Shown in pieces: positions 1-4,959 of a stretch of DNA of 5,319 bases (within the stretch, counting starts at the first letter, position 1; the number at the start of each line of letters is the position of its first letter). Source of the DNA: Microthrixaceae bacterium (GTDB lineage: Bacteria; Actinomycetota; Acidimicrobiia; Acidimicrobiales; Acidimicrobilacustridaceae); contig JAHFUU010000228.1 of NCBI GenBank assembly GCA_023264915.1, forward strand, positions 1 through 5,319, given 5' to 3'. The position numbers and the translations under genes were made by a program. The notes beneath the pieces were generated by a model that was given only the letters and a program-made list of their open reading frames with translations, had not been told where the DNA came from and searched no databases.

Positions 1-602
1 GCTTCACCCGCTTCGCGCTTGGCCCTTGCCTTGGCGACTTGTCGATTCAAGAAGTTGATCTCGCGTTCGGAGTCGAGGCGGGCCGTGGCGGCCAGGGTGC
101 CCACGACGATCTCCTCGTACTGGCTCTGAGTGAAGTGCTTGCGGAGCTCGAGGAGTGCCCATTCGACCTCGCGCACGAAGTTGCCGTAGTGCTTGCGCCA
201 GCGCTCGCGAGGCGAGTCCCACGGCCTGATGCGCTCACGTCGCGACCGGATCTCGATGTAGTCACGGTCAACCTGTTCGGGGTCGTCGGAGGCGATGCGG
301 ATCATCGGCAACAAGGTGAGCTTGACGGTCAACTCGCCCTGGTCTGCGAGCATCCGTCTGGCCATCCATCCATCGATGATCGCCTGCAACCCCCAGCTGT
401 AGGCCAGCCCTCTGCGAAGCGTGCTGGCACCAGGGGACGCTATCGGTGCTCGCTTGATCAGCCGAGGATCGATGCCGGGATCCCCGGTCGGCTCATCGGT
501 GCCGGGGAACGCTCGCATGGTGGTCCCCGAGCTGGGAGATGACGTATGAGAGGTCGCGTCCGAAGCGGCGTCGGCGGCCGTTGTCGAGCTCGTCAGGGTC
601 AT
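1..602 (-). CDS. Unrecognised protein, C-terminus cut off by the window edge
   Basis: No family is recognised. The frame is open from an ATG at 602 to the left edge, giving 200 complete codons without a stop. The start is well supported: an in-frame TAG lies just upstream, AGAGAGGA sits about 9 nt before the ATG, and the ATG overlaps the stop of the upstream gene as ATGA (599-602), implying translational coupling. Residues 1-30 are Ser/Thr/Ala-rich and probably disordered. Residues 62-100 are more hydrophobic (AYSWGLQAIIDGWM, KLTLLPM). From about residue 110 the chain is strongly charged and probably helical, rich in Arg, Glu and Trp (RPWDSPRERWRKHYG), and the visible end is basic (RQVAKARAKREAGEA). 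There is no signal peptide. An alternative start is Met29 at 518, but it lacks the good ribosome site. The charged helical character suggests a nucleic-acid or protein-binding role, which is only a guess. Confidence 0.72.
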   Translation of the reverse strand, partial: MTLTSSTTAADAASDATSHTSSPSSGTTMRAFPGTDEPTGDPGIDPRLIKRAPIASPGASTLRRGLAYSWGLQAIIDGWMARRMLADQGELTVKLTLLPMIRIASDDPEQVDRDYIEIRSRRERIRPWDSPRERWRKHYGNFVREVEWALLELRKHFTQSQYEEIVVGTLAATARLDSEREINFLNRQVAKARAKREAGE

Positions 603-853
603 GGCTTGGATTCCTCTCTATGGACGGCGACCGCGAGCGGTTCGACGCCGTCAGGCTGAGCGTGTCCGTCGGGATCGGTACCGGCAGCGCGTGCATCGAG
701 CCTGAGATCGCACGTGAGGCAACGCCGCATCGCGGAGCGCAGCCGCTCGTTCTGCAGCTGGAGTCGCTCGACCTGTGCTTCGAGGGCGCCGAGGTCGCGG
801 TTCTCGCGCCGCTGGTGACTGCTTCGAGCCAACAAGTCACGGATACCGGACAT
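599..853 (-). CDS. Small zipper-like coiled-coil protein with a CxxC pair
   Basis: This 84-residue protein is not recognised as a named family. The ATG at 853 follows a full AGGAGG with a 5-nt spacer, so the start is firm. Residues about 14-42 are predicted to form a coiled coil: Leu24, Val28, Leu31, Asn35, Leu38 and Met42 fall in perfect a/d heptad spacing. The Asn at an 'a' position is the arrangement that favours parallel dimers in GCN4-type zippers. A Cys45-x-x-Cys48 pair follows (RCLTCDLRLDA) and could bind metal or form a disulfide; a single pair would need a partner chain to complete a four-Cys site. The last 30 residues are Pro/Asp/Gly-rich and probably flexible. Its stop overlaps the ATG of the next gene by ATGA, so the two form an operon and may act as a complex. 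The gap to the flavoenzyme upstream is 136 bp and carries its own promoter-like site. Confidence 0.72.
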   Translation of the reverse strand: MSGIRDLLARSSHQRRENRDLGALEAQVERLQLQNERLRSAMRRCLTCDLRLDARAAGTDPDGHAQPDGVEPLAVAVHREESKP

Positions 854-890
854 CTCTGCCTCCTGATGGGTCCGGCCGCTCTGGTACCAG

Positions 891-913
891 CCAGCTTAAC
901 AACGTTAAGTCAC
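891..913. promoter_or_regulatory. Palindromic operator-like site upstream of the 84-residue gene
   Basis: A perfect 6-bp inverted repeat, CTTAAC (895-900) and GTTAAG (904-909), is separated by AAC. It is A/T-rich in a GC-rich setting. Aligned on the AAC centre with the palindrome at 2746-2768 it matches 15 of 23 positions, including TT-AC on the left and GT-AA on the right. It covers the candidate -10 box. The inference is binding by the neighbouring TetR protein or a related one; the arms differ by TTAAC versus TTGAC, so affinity could be lower. Confidence 0.4.
893..901 (-). promoter_or_regulatory. Extended -10 promoter candidate for the two-gene unit
   Basis: Read on the minus strand the sequence is TGTTAAGCT, which fits the extended -10 pattern TGnTAnnnT. 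It lies about 40 nt before the ATG at 853, leaving a 5' leader of roughly 30 nt that contains the AGGAGG ribosome site. No convincing -35 is seen 17 nt upstream, where the sequence is GC-rich, as expected if the extended -10 or an activator compensates. It overlaps the left half of the palindrome at 891-913, so a protein bound there would block it. Confidence 0.4.
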
Positions 914-940
914 ATCCGCCGCTTGCGCTGGCTGCATCTT

Positions 941-956
941 GGCTGGTCGCCCAGCC
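941..956 (-). terminator. Weak terminator-like hairpin after the flavoenzyme gene
   Basis: GGCTGG (941-946) and CCAGCC (951-956) pair perfectly around a 4-nt loop, 34 bp past the flavoenzyme stop. No T-tract follows in the direction of transcription, so it is not a standard intrinsic terminator. It may only slow polymerase or protect the mRNA 3' end, or be chance in GC-rich DNA. Confidence 0.2.
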
Positions 957-989
957 TGGTTCTGCAAGGCAGATGGCTGCGCGGCACTC

Positions 990-2708
990 TCAGACGGCGG
1001 CCCCGGCGGTCTCCTTGCGCTGTTCGGCGCGCGCCTGGCGGCCCTCGGCGCGGCGGGTGGCAAGAGCGGCCCCCCGGCTGACCTCCATGGGATCGAAATC
1101 CGGCGGGTCCGGAGGCACGAGCGCCGGATCGACCAGCTGGGAGCCGAGCACCGTCTCGATGAGCAGCGGGCGTTCGGTGATCTCGGTAGCGCAAAGCACA
1201 CCACCGATCATGGCTCCGCCGATGCCGTGACCCGACACGGTGCTGGCACCCACAAGCCACAGACCCTCGATCTCGGTCTTGTACGCGGGGCGGTTGTCAC
1301 CTGCCTGGTCCGGTTCGAAGCGCAATCCGTACGACGTGCCCTCACTCGATCGGGTGTAGCGCTCCTGGCTGAGCGGCGTGGCCATCTCGATGTGGACGAT
1401 GTGGTCACGGAAGGGCCCGAGCAGCTTCTCGCCGCCCTCGATGAGCTTGTCGGTCACCTCCTGCTTGCGCTCGCGGTATTCGGGGTTCATGCGGTACTTC
1501 CCACCCTGTGTGGGCCCGTCGTCGACTCCCCAGAACCTGTACCCACGAGGGGCGAGTGTCATCAGCTGGAAGTTCGTGTATCCAGGGGGGCACAGATGGG
1601 TGTTGCCGGGATCCTTGGCAGAGGCCATCGCGACGAACACGAAGGGATCCTCGGGGAGCTCGCCGCGTTCGAGCTGCTGGTAGTAGCTCTCGATGTCACT
1701 CGTGGTGAACAGGGCCTCGTTGCACGACGACCGGCTCGAGGCAAGGTCGATGTCAACGACGATGTAGGCGACTATCAGCCCGATCGCCATCACCGACTCG
1801 GTCGCCTTTCGCACGGCAGCCGCGCTGAAGTGCTCTGGGCCCACGAGCTCGAGGACGGTGCGCTTGTAGTCGGCATTGGAGACGACGATGGGTGCTTTGA
1901 TCATGCCCTCGGTCGTGCGAACACCGGTGACGCGGCCCTCCTCGACGCAGATCTGCTCGACGCAGGTGCAGGTTCGGACCTCTCCACCGAGGGCTTCGAT
2001 CACCTGGACCAGCCGGGCTGGGAACATCTGGCCGCCGCCGATCGGGTAGTAGGCACCCTCCATGTAGTGATCGACGATGAGGGCGTGGATCGCAACGACG
2101 GTCTGCGACGGCGCGGAGCCATACAGGCCACCCCAGTGGTAAAGGACCGACTCGGCCAGGGGAGACACGCCACACCATTCGAACAGCTCGGTCATCGTGC
2201 GGTTGGACCACTCGTCATAGGCCGGTGTCTCGGTACCCGGCATGAGAGCGAGGCGGAACTCGTTTGCCACGGACCGGAGGGTCGCCAGGCACCTGTCGAT
2301 CGCTTCTTGCTCGTCGGGGAACGTGTCGACCAGCATCTTGCGGTAGTTGTCCCAGCCCTTGGGGATGGCGAAGTTCATGCCGTCCATGTTGATGACGTCG
2401 AAACCGTCAGGATCGAGCTCGGCGTACTGGATGCGGTCCCCGACACCGAGGGCTCTGAAGATGGCGGGGAAGATGCCACCCTCGCCGCAGGAGCCCAGGT
2501 AGTGCAGGCCGACGTCGAACTCGAACTCCATGCCCTCGTGATGGCGCCGGAACACCTGGGAGTTGCCACCCGCGATGTCATGCTGCTCGAGAACGATCAC
2601 CTTCTTGCCACACGCTGCGAGGTATGCGGCGTTGGTCAGTCCACCCGGGCCAGACCCGACGACGATCGCATCGAACTCCTCGGCGGCAGTTCCGTTGGAA
2701 GAAGCCAT
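990..2708 (-). CDS. FAD-dependent oxidoreductase, CrtI / retinol saturase-like
   Basis: This 572-residue protein belongs to the phytoene desaturase/all-trans-retinol 13,14-reductase group (COG1233 type), which uses FAD to add or remove hydrogens on long conjugated or lipid-like chains. Visible features are the N-terminal dinucleotide-binding fold, FDAIVVGSGPGG with GxGxxG at residues 18-23, ending at acidic Glu41; FDVGLHYLG (64-72), typical of the family's substrate region; the C-terminal TPLSQERYTRSSEG stretch (444-457); and the closing FAD motif EGLWLVGASTVSGHGIGG (481-498). Length is a little above the usual 490-530 because of a charged, Pro- and Arg-rich tail from about residue 515. There is no signal peptide; these enzymes are usually cytosolic or membrane-associated. 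ATG at 2708 is preferred because GAGG lies 5 nt upstream; a GTG at 2714 is too close to it. The gene is divergent from a TetR regulator that probably represses it. The family call is firm; the substrate (carotenoid, retinoid, other polyene or lipid) is unknown. No carotenoid synthesis gene is nearby. Confidence 0.93.
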   Translation of the reverse strand: MASSNGTAAEEFDAIVVGSGPGGLTNAAYLAACGKKVIVLEQHDIAGGNSQVFRRHHEGMEFEFDVGLHYLGSCGEGGIFPAIFRALGVGDRIQYAELDPDGFDVINMDGMNFAIPKGWDNYRKMLVDTFPDEQEAIDRCLATLRSVANEFRLALMPGTETPAYDEWSNRTMTELFEWCGVSPLAESVLYHWGGLYGSAPSQTVVAIHALIVDHYMEGAYYPIGGGQMFPARLVQVIEALGGEVRTCTCVEQICVEEGRVTGVRTTEGMIKAPIVVSNADYKRTVLELVGPEHFSAAAVRKATESVMAIGLIVAYIVVDIDLASSRSSCNEALFTTSDIESYYQQLERGELPEDPFVFVAMASAKDPGNTHLCPPGYTNFQLMTLAPRGYRFWGVDDGPTQGGKYRMNPEYRERKQEVTDKLIEGGEKLLGPFRDHIVHIEMATPLSQERYTRSSEGTSYGLRFEPDQAGDNRPAYKTEIEGLWLVGASTVSGHGIGGAMIGGVLCATEITERPLLIETVLGSQLVDPALVPPDPPDFDPMEVSRGAALATRRAEGRQARAEQRKETAGAAV

Positions 2709-2745
2709 GACCACCTCACTGGGTCGTAGACCGCATGGGCCCCTG

Positions 2746-2768
2746 GTAGGTTGACAACGTCAATCTAC
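2746..2768. promoter_or_regulatory. Main TetR operator candidate, near-perfect palindrome
   Basis: Left arm GTAGGTTGAC (2746-2755), spacer AAC, right arm GTCAATCTAC (2759-2768): 9 of 10 arm positions pair. The size, symmetry and place between a TetR gene and its divergent neighbour are typical of TetR-family operators. It overlaps the -35 of the plus-strand promoter and the -10 of the minus-strand promoter, so one bound dimer could repress both genes. That the adjacent TetR protein is the one binding here is inferred from position. Confidence 0.75.
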
Positions 2769-2778
2769 ACGGTAGGTT
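2751..2778 (+). promoter_or_regulatory. Promoter candidate for the TetR gene
   Basis: TTGACA (2751-2756), a 16-nt spacer and TAGGTT (2773-2778). Transcription would start near 2785 and give a leader of about 107 nt before the regulator's ATG, long enough to hold the small ORF at 2818. It shares almost all its bases with the opposite promoter, so polymerase can probably occupy only one direction at a time. The operator spans its -35, which predicts autoregulation. Confidence 0.55.
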
Positions 2779-2789
2779 TCCACTGTCAA
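2762..2789 (-). promoter_or_regulatory. Promoter candidate for the flavoenzyme
   Basis: On the minus strand, TTGACA (2789-2784) is followed by a 16-nt spacer and TAGATT (2767-2762). The -35 is a perfect housekeeping-sigma consensus and the -10 fits TAnnnT. Start of transcription would be near 2755, leaving a leader of about 47 nt before the ATG at 2708. Confidence 0.6.
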
Positions 2790-2794
2790 GCCCC
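2772..2794. promoter_or_regulatory. Second, degenerate operator copy
   Basis: GTAGGTT (2772-2778), six unrelated-looking bases, then GTCAA (2785-2789) repeat the first 18 bp of the main operator in the same order and spacing, 14 of 18 bases identical, offset by 26 bp. The right arm is poor. It covers the -10 of the plus promoter and the -35 of the minus promoter. A 26-bp offset is about 2.5 helical turns, so two dimers would sit on roughly opposite faces. It may be a weaker secondary site or a decayed duplication. Confidence 0.45.
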
Positions 2795-2817
2795 TCGGCC
2801 GGATCGGAGGATCTTCC

Positions 2818-2895
2818 TTGAACATCCCAACCAGGCACAGGCCGTGCTCGGCGGCGGGACGGCGCCCGGACCCGCTTCAGGATCCGGTGCGATGA
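2818..2895 (+). CDS. Possible 25-residue leader peptide before the TetR gene
   Basis: A TTG codon at 2818 follows GGAGG (2806-2810) by 7 nt and opens a 25-codon frame that ends at TGA 2893-2895. That stop overlaps the regulator's ATG (2892) as ATGA. The peptide is basic and Pro-rich (NIPTRHRPC at the start, PDPLQDPVR at the end) with no membrane segment. The ribosome site here is better than the one directly before the regulator, so ribosomes ending on this leader could restart on the regulator. Short chance frames are common in GC-rich DNA and the TTG start is weak evidence, so this may not be real. Confidence 0.3.
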   Translation: MNIPTRHRPCSAAGRRPDPLQDPVR

Positions 2896-3521
2896 CCGAG
2901 TCGAGCGCGGTCGTGTCGCGCAACCCGACCTACTTCCCCGGAGACCTGCATCGGGCACTGCTCGACGCAGCCGCGCTGGCCATCGAGGAGATGGGTCCCG
3001 CAGGGGTCAGCCTTCGAGAGGTGGCGCGGCGGGTCGGCGTGTCCCATGCCGCACCAGCCCACCACTTCGGTGACAAGGCGGGGTTGTTCACCGCGCTGGC
3101 CACCGAGGGCTTCGAGCTGTTGGGTGACGCGGTTCGCAGCGCGGTTGCTCCGGATCCGCACGCCCTGCGCCGCGAGAGCCTCATAGACGCGGGCGTGGCT
3201 TATGTCCACTTCGCCACCACCCACCGGGGTCACTTCGAGATCATGTGGCGCGGCGACCTGTTGCGAAACGACGACCCTGACTACCTGCTCGCAGGGGCAG
3301 CGGCATTCGATGTCCTCGTAGAGGCCGTGCGGGCACACCAGGCAACCGGATGGGCGCCCGGACAGGACTTGGTTGACGTGACCTTGTCGGCTTGGGTGAT
3401 GGTTCACGGCGTGGCGACCCTTCACAACTCCGGCGCGCTGGCCGTCGTGCGTGATCGCAGCCCTGAGGAGGTTGCAAGAGGCCTGCTGAGGATGCACACC
3501 AGAGCGCTCGAGTCGACCTGA
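2892..3521 (+). CDS. TetR-family regulator with WHG-type C-terminal domain
   Basis: This 209-residue protein is a predicted one-component repressor that leaves DNA when a small ligand binds. The N-terminal TetR domain spans about residues 17-70: a first helix LHRALLDAAALAIEEMG, then the helix-turn-helix VSLREVARRVGVSHAAPAHHFGDKAGLFTAL (39-69 in two parts: recognition helix near SHAAPAHHF, then the family signature FGDKAGLF). The C-terminal ligand and dimer domain resembles the WHG type (PF13305): HRGHFEIMWR near 111-120 and the eponymous W168-x-x-x-H172-G173. The size is normal. The frame stays open further upstream to the -35 box, but that region cannot be transcribed from the promoter seen, so ATG 2892 is chosen; AGGA sits 9-10 nt before it. 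It is divergent from the flavoenzyme, with a palindrome between them, and most likely controls that gene and itself. The ligand is unknown; many regulators paired with such enzymes sense lipophilic compounds. Confidence 0.92.
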   Translation: MTESSAVVSRNPTYFPGDLHRALLDAAALAIEEMGPAGVSLREVARRVGVSHAAPAHHFGDKAGLFTALATEGFELLGDAVRSAVAPDPHALRRESLIDAGVAYVHFATTHRGHFEIMWRGDLLRNDDPDYLLAGAAAFDVLVEAVRAHQATGWAPGQDLVDVTLSAWVMVHGVATLHNSGALAVVRDRSPEEVARGLLRMHTRALEST

Positions 3522-3747
3522 CCCTCGCATTCACAGCAAGTGACCGCGACTTCCTCGAGCTTGGGCTGGAGTCGGGCTTCTGGCGACGTCGTGTGGCCGA
3601 CCCAAGCGATGACAGTCCCGTTCAGCCGTCGCGGAGAAGAACCGGCTCAGCAAACTCGTTCAACCCGAACAGATCCCGGGCCCGTTGGCTGGCGTGGACG
3701 GTTCTCCAGATGTGGCCGACCCTGATAGCTACGTGCACCACGACCAC
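3522..3747. other. Convergent gap without a recognised gene
   Basis: This 226-bp stretch separates the ends of the TetR and protease genes. No hairpin with a T-tract is seen, so how the two convergent transcripts stop is unclear. A plus-strand frame starting near 3521 reads protein-like for about 30 residues (SDRDFLELGLESGFWRRR) and has GC-rich third positions, but it has no start codon and turns into low-complexity sequence; it could be a decayed gene end. A 12-bp direct repeat, TGTGGCCGACCC, occurs at 3592-3603 and 3711-3722. Confidence 0.4.
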
Positions 3748-4473
3748 TCAACTGCTTGCGAACACGAACGAGGCGAGGATGCCGGCGTTCACCGTCGAGT
3801 GGAGCACCGTCGGAGCAACCAGGTCACCGGTGCGCCGGCGCAACGGGCACAGGACGAAGGCCGAGACAGCGGTGGTCGCGGCGACCCCCGAAAGCATTGC
3901 GGCCGAGAACCCGCCGAGGCGCTGAGCTTCGGCAGCCACGTGCCACAGACCGAACATCGCACTGGTCGCCGCCGTCGAGGCTGGTCTTCTCACCACGCTG
4001 TCCCACGCGGCCAAGAGCACGCCGCGAAAGATCAGCTCCTCGCACAGAGCAGTCCCGACCGGGATGCCGACCAGCAAGCGGAACCAGAGCTCGCCGGGCG
4101 CCAGGGCCATGGTCTCGCCCTTGGGCGGCAACAGCCCGACCTGGATTGCGACCAGGATGCTCGCGACGACGACGGCGGCCGCCGCTGAGGCCGCAACCGC
4201 GCTGCGCCAACGGAGCCGGCCGATCACCTCGTTGCGATGAAGCCCCTGGCGGTAGGCCCAGCCTGTCATCACGGCGGCAAACGCGAGGTTCACCAACAAC
4301 ATGATCACCTCACTGTGCACGACCGCGACCACTGCGTTGTGCGCAACCAGCAGGGCAACCCCGGCCACCAGCATTCGACGCACGCCCGCTATGGCACCGA
4401 ACCCCCCCAAGTGTCCTCGAACCACCGGAGAAGTCACGCTCGGACGATGACGCGCCCGTCCACCCCCGACCAT
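3748..4473 (-). CDS. CPBP (CAAX/Abi, Rce1-like) intramembrane metalloprotease
   Basis: The protein is a multi-pass membrane protein of the CPBP group (PF02517), related to the eukaryotic type II CAAX protease Rce1. Using the 241-residue form, the conserved motifs are CEELIFRG with the catalytic Glu145-Glu146 and Arg150, FGLWH ending in His178, and HSTVN (225-229) with His225 and Asn229. All are intact, so it is probably active. Hydrophobic segments lie near residues 35-52, 57-73, 92-112, 131-143, 167-176, 191-208 and 228-240. Bacterial members are linked to bacteriocin self-immunity, signalling or protein processing; the substrate here is unknown. The start is uncertain. The ATG at 4473 has GAGGG 9 nt upstream but overlaps the upstream gene by 40 bp, and residues 1-33 have poorer third-position G/C than the rest. 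Met34 (ATG at 4374), at the first membrane segment, is a good alternative, though without a ribosome site. Confidence 0.87.
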   Translation of the reverse strand: MVGGGRARHRPSVTSPVVRGHLGGFGAIAGVRRMLVAGVALLVAHNAVVAVVHSEVIMLLVNLAFAAVMTGWAYRQGLHRNEVIGRLRWRSAVAASAAAAVVVASILVAIQVGLLPPKGETMALAPGELWFRLLVGIPVGTALCEELIFRGVLLAAWDSVVRRPASTAATSAMFGLWHVAAEAQRLGGFSAAMLSGVAATTAVSAFVLCPLRRRTGDLVAPTVLHSTVNAGILASFVFASS

Positions 4474-4640
4474 GGTCGTTGGCCCTCACGCTCGGCCGGG
4501 GTCACGCCGGCGGCCCACTCACACGTCCATCCACGGCGAGCGCCGAGCGCGCAGGCTGCGAACTGATCCATGTCGAGTTCGGGATCGCGTCGAAGCTTCC
4601 TGGCGAGCTCGTCGAAGTCAGCATGCGTGAGACCGCTCAC
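4434..4640 (-). CDS. Small unrecognised 68-residue protein
   Basis: No family is recognised. The frame starts with GTG at 4640 directly after an in-frame TGA-GGC, so no earlier start is possible. Third-position G/C is about 74%, which supports coding. Residues 1-33 look like an acidic/basic amphipathic helix pair (THADFDELARKLRRD, DMDQFAACALGARR); a WTCEW motif follows at about 38-42, giving two cysteines in all (30 and 40). No signal peptide or membrane segment is seen. The ribosome site is weak: GAGG lies only 1 nt before the GTG. The end overlaps the annotated start of the protease by 40 bp, so they are probably co-transcribed; if the protease starts at 4374 the genes are 59 bp apart. The link to the protease is positional only. 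Confidence 0.5.
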   Translation of the reverse strand: MSGLTHADFDELARKLRRDPELDMDQFAACALGARRGWTCEWAAGVTPAEREGQRPWSGVDGRVIVRA

Positions 4641-4650
4641 GCCTCAAGGC

Positions 4651-4863
4651 TCACGCAGTCGTGAAACGCCGGCACCGCCAGTCATCCGGCGCTACCTCGT
4701 AATCGGCGTTGCTGACGCCTCTCGCTACCAGCTTGGACCCGAGACATGCGCATGTTGGTGGCACCAGGCACATGATCGGGGACAGCAACACGGAAGGATC
4801 GAGGGCTTGGAGCTCGGACGGAGGGATCCACTCCGTCGCGTCCCATCGGGACCTTCGAGCTAC
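4651..4863 (-). pseudogene. Coding-like frame lacking a good start, possible gene remnant
   Basis: The frame is open from just after a TGA at 4866-4864 to a TGA at 4653-4651, 70 codons, with about 70-75% G/C at third positions, higher than the other minus frames here. It reads WDATEWIPPSELQALDP, then LLSPIMCLVPPTCACLG, then NADYEVAPDDWRCRRFTTA. It has four cysteines, three of them close together. There is no ATG, GTG or TTG in its first 24 codons. The first candidates, GTG at 4791 and ATG at 4773, have no ribosome site and would drop the most protein-like part. It could be the 3' end of a gene that lost its start, a real gene with an unusual start, or a sequencing error. It ends 10 bp before the 68-residue gene, an operon-like spacing. 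No family is recognised. Confidence 0.35.
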
Positions 4864-4959
4864 TCACCCCCTCGGGCAGTGTAAGCTTGTGTCATCACCC
4901 AGATCCTGATCGAACGCATATCGAAGTCGGCTTCGTTCCGGGCCTGGGACCGGCCGGCG

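Noticed and set aside
332..342. TTGAC-G-GTCAA, resembling the operator arms
   Set aside because: The spacer is 1 nt instead of 3, which changes the half-site geometry, and it lies inside a coding region away from any promoter.
39..542. A 167-codon plus-strand frame at the left edge
   Set aside because: It lies opposite the minus-strand frame that has a strong ribosome site and stop-start overlap; its composition looks like a reverse reading of that gene.
939..2729. A 596-codon open frame on the plus strand, antisense to the flavoenzyme
   Set aside because: It mirrors the flavoenzyme gene almost end to end. The minus strand carries clear FAD motifs, while this frame has no recognisable motif and is a common by-product of strong G/C third-position bias.
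2751..2891. A 47-residue N-terminal extension of the TetR protein
   Set aside because: Its first codon is inside the -35 box, the added residues are low-complexity, and the 209-residue form has the normal family length.
3685..4188. Plus-strand frames across the protease gene
   Set aside because: They are antisense to a gene with all three CPBP motifs and contain low-complexity Arg/Gln/Asp stretches.
4402..4408. Run of seven C, a possible slippage or phase-variation tract in the protease start region
   Set aside because: It falls in the doubtful N-terminal extension; if the protease starts at 4374 the run is not translated, and a single 7-mer is expected in GC-rich DNA.
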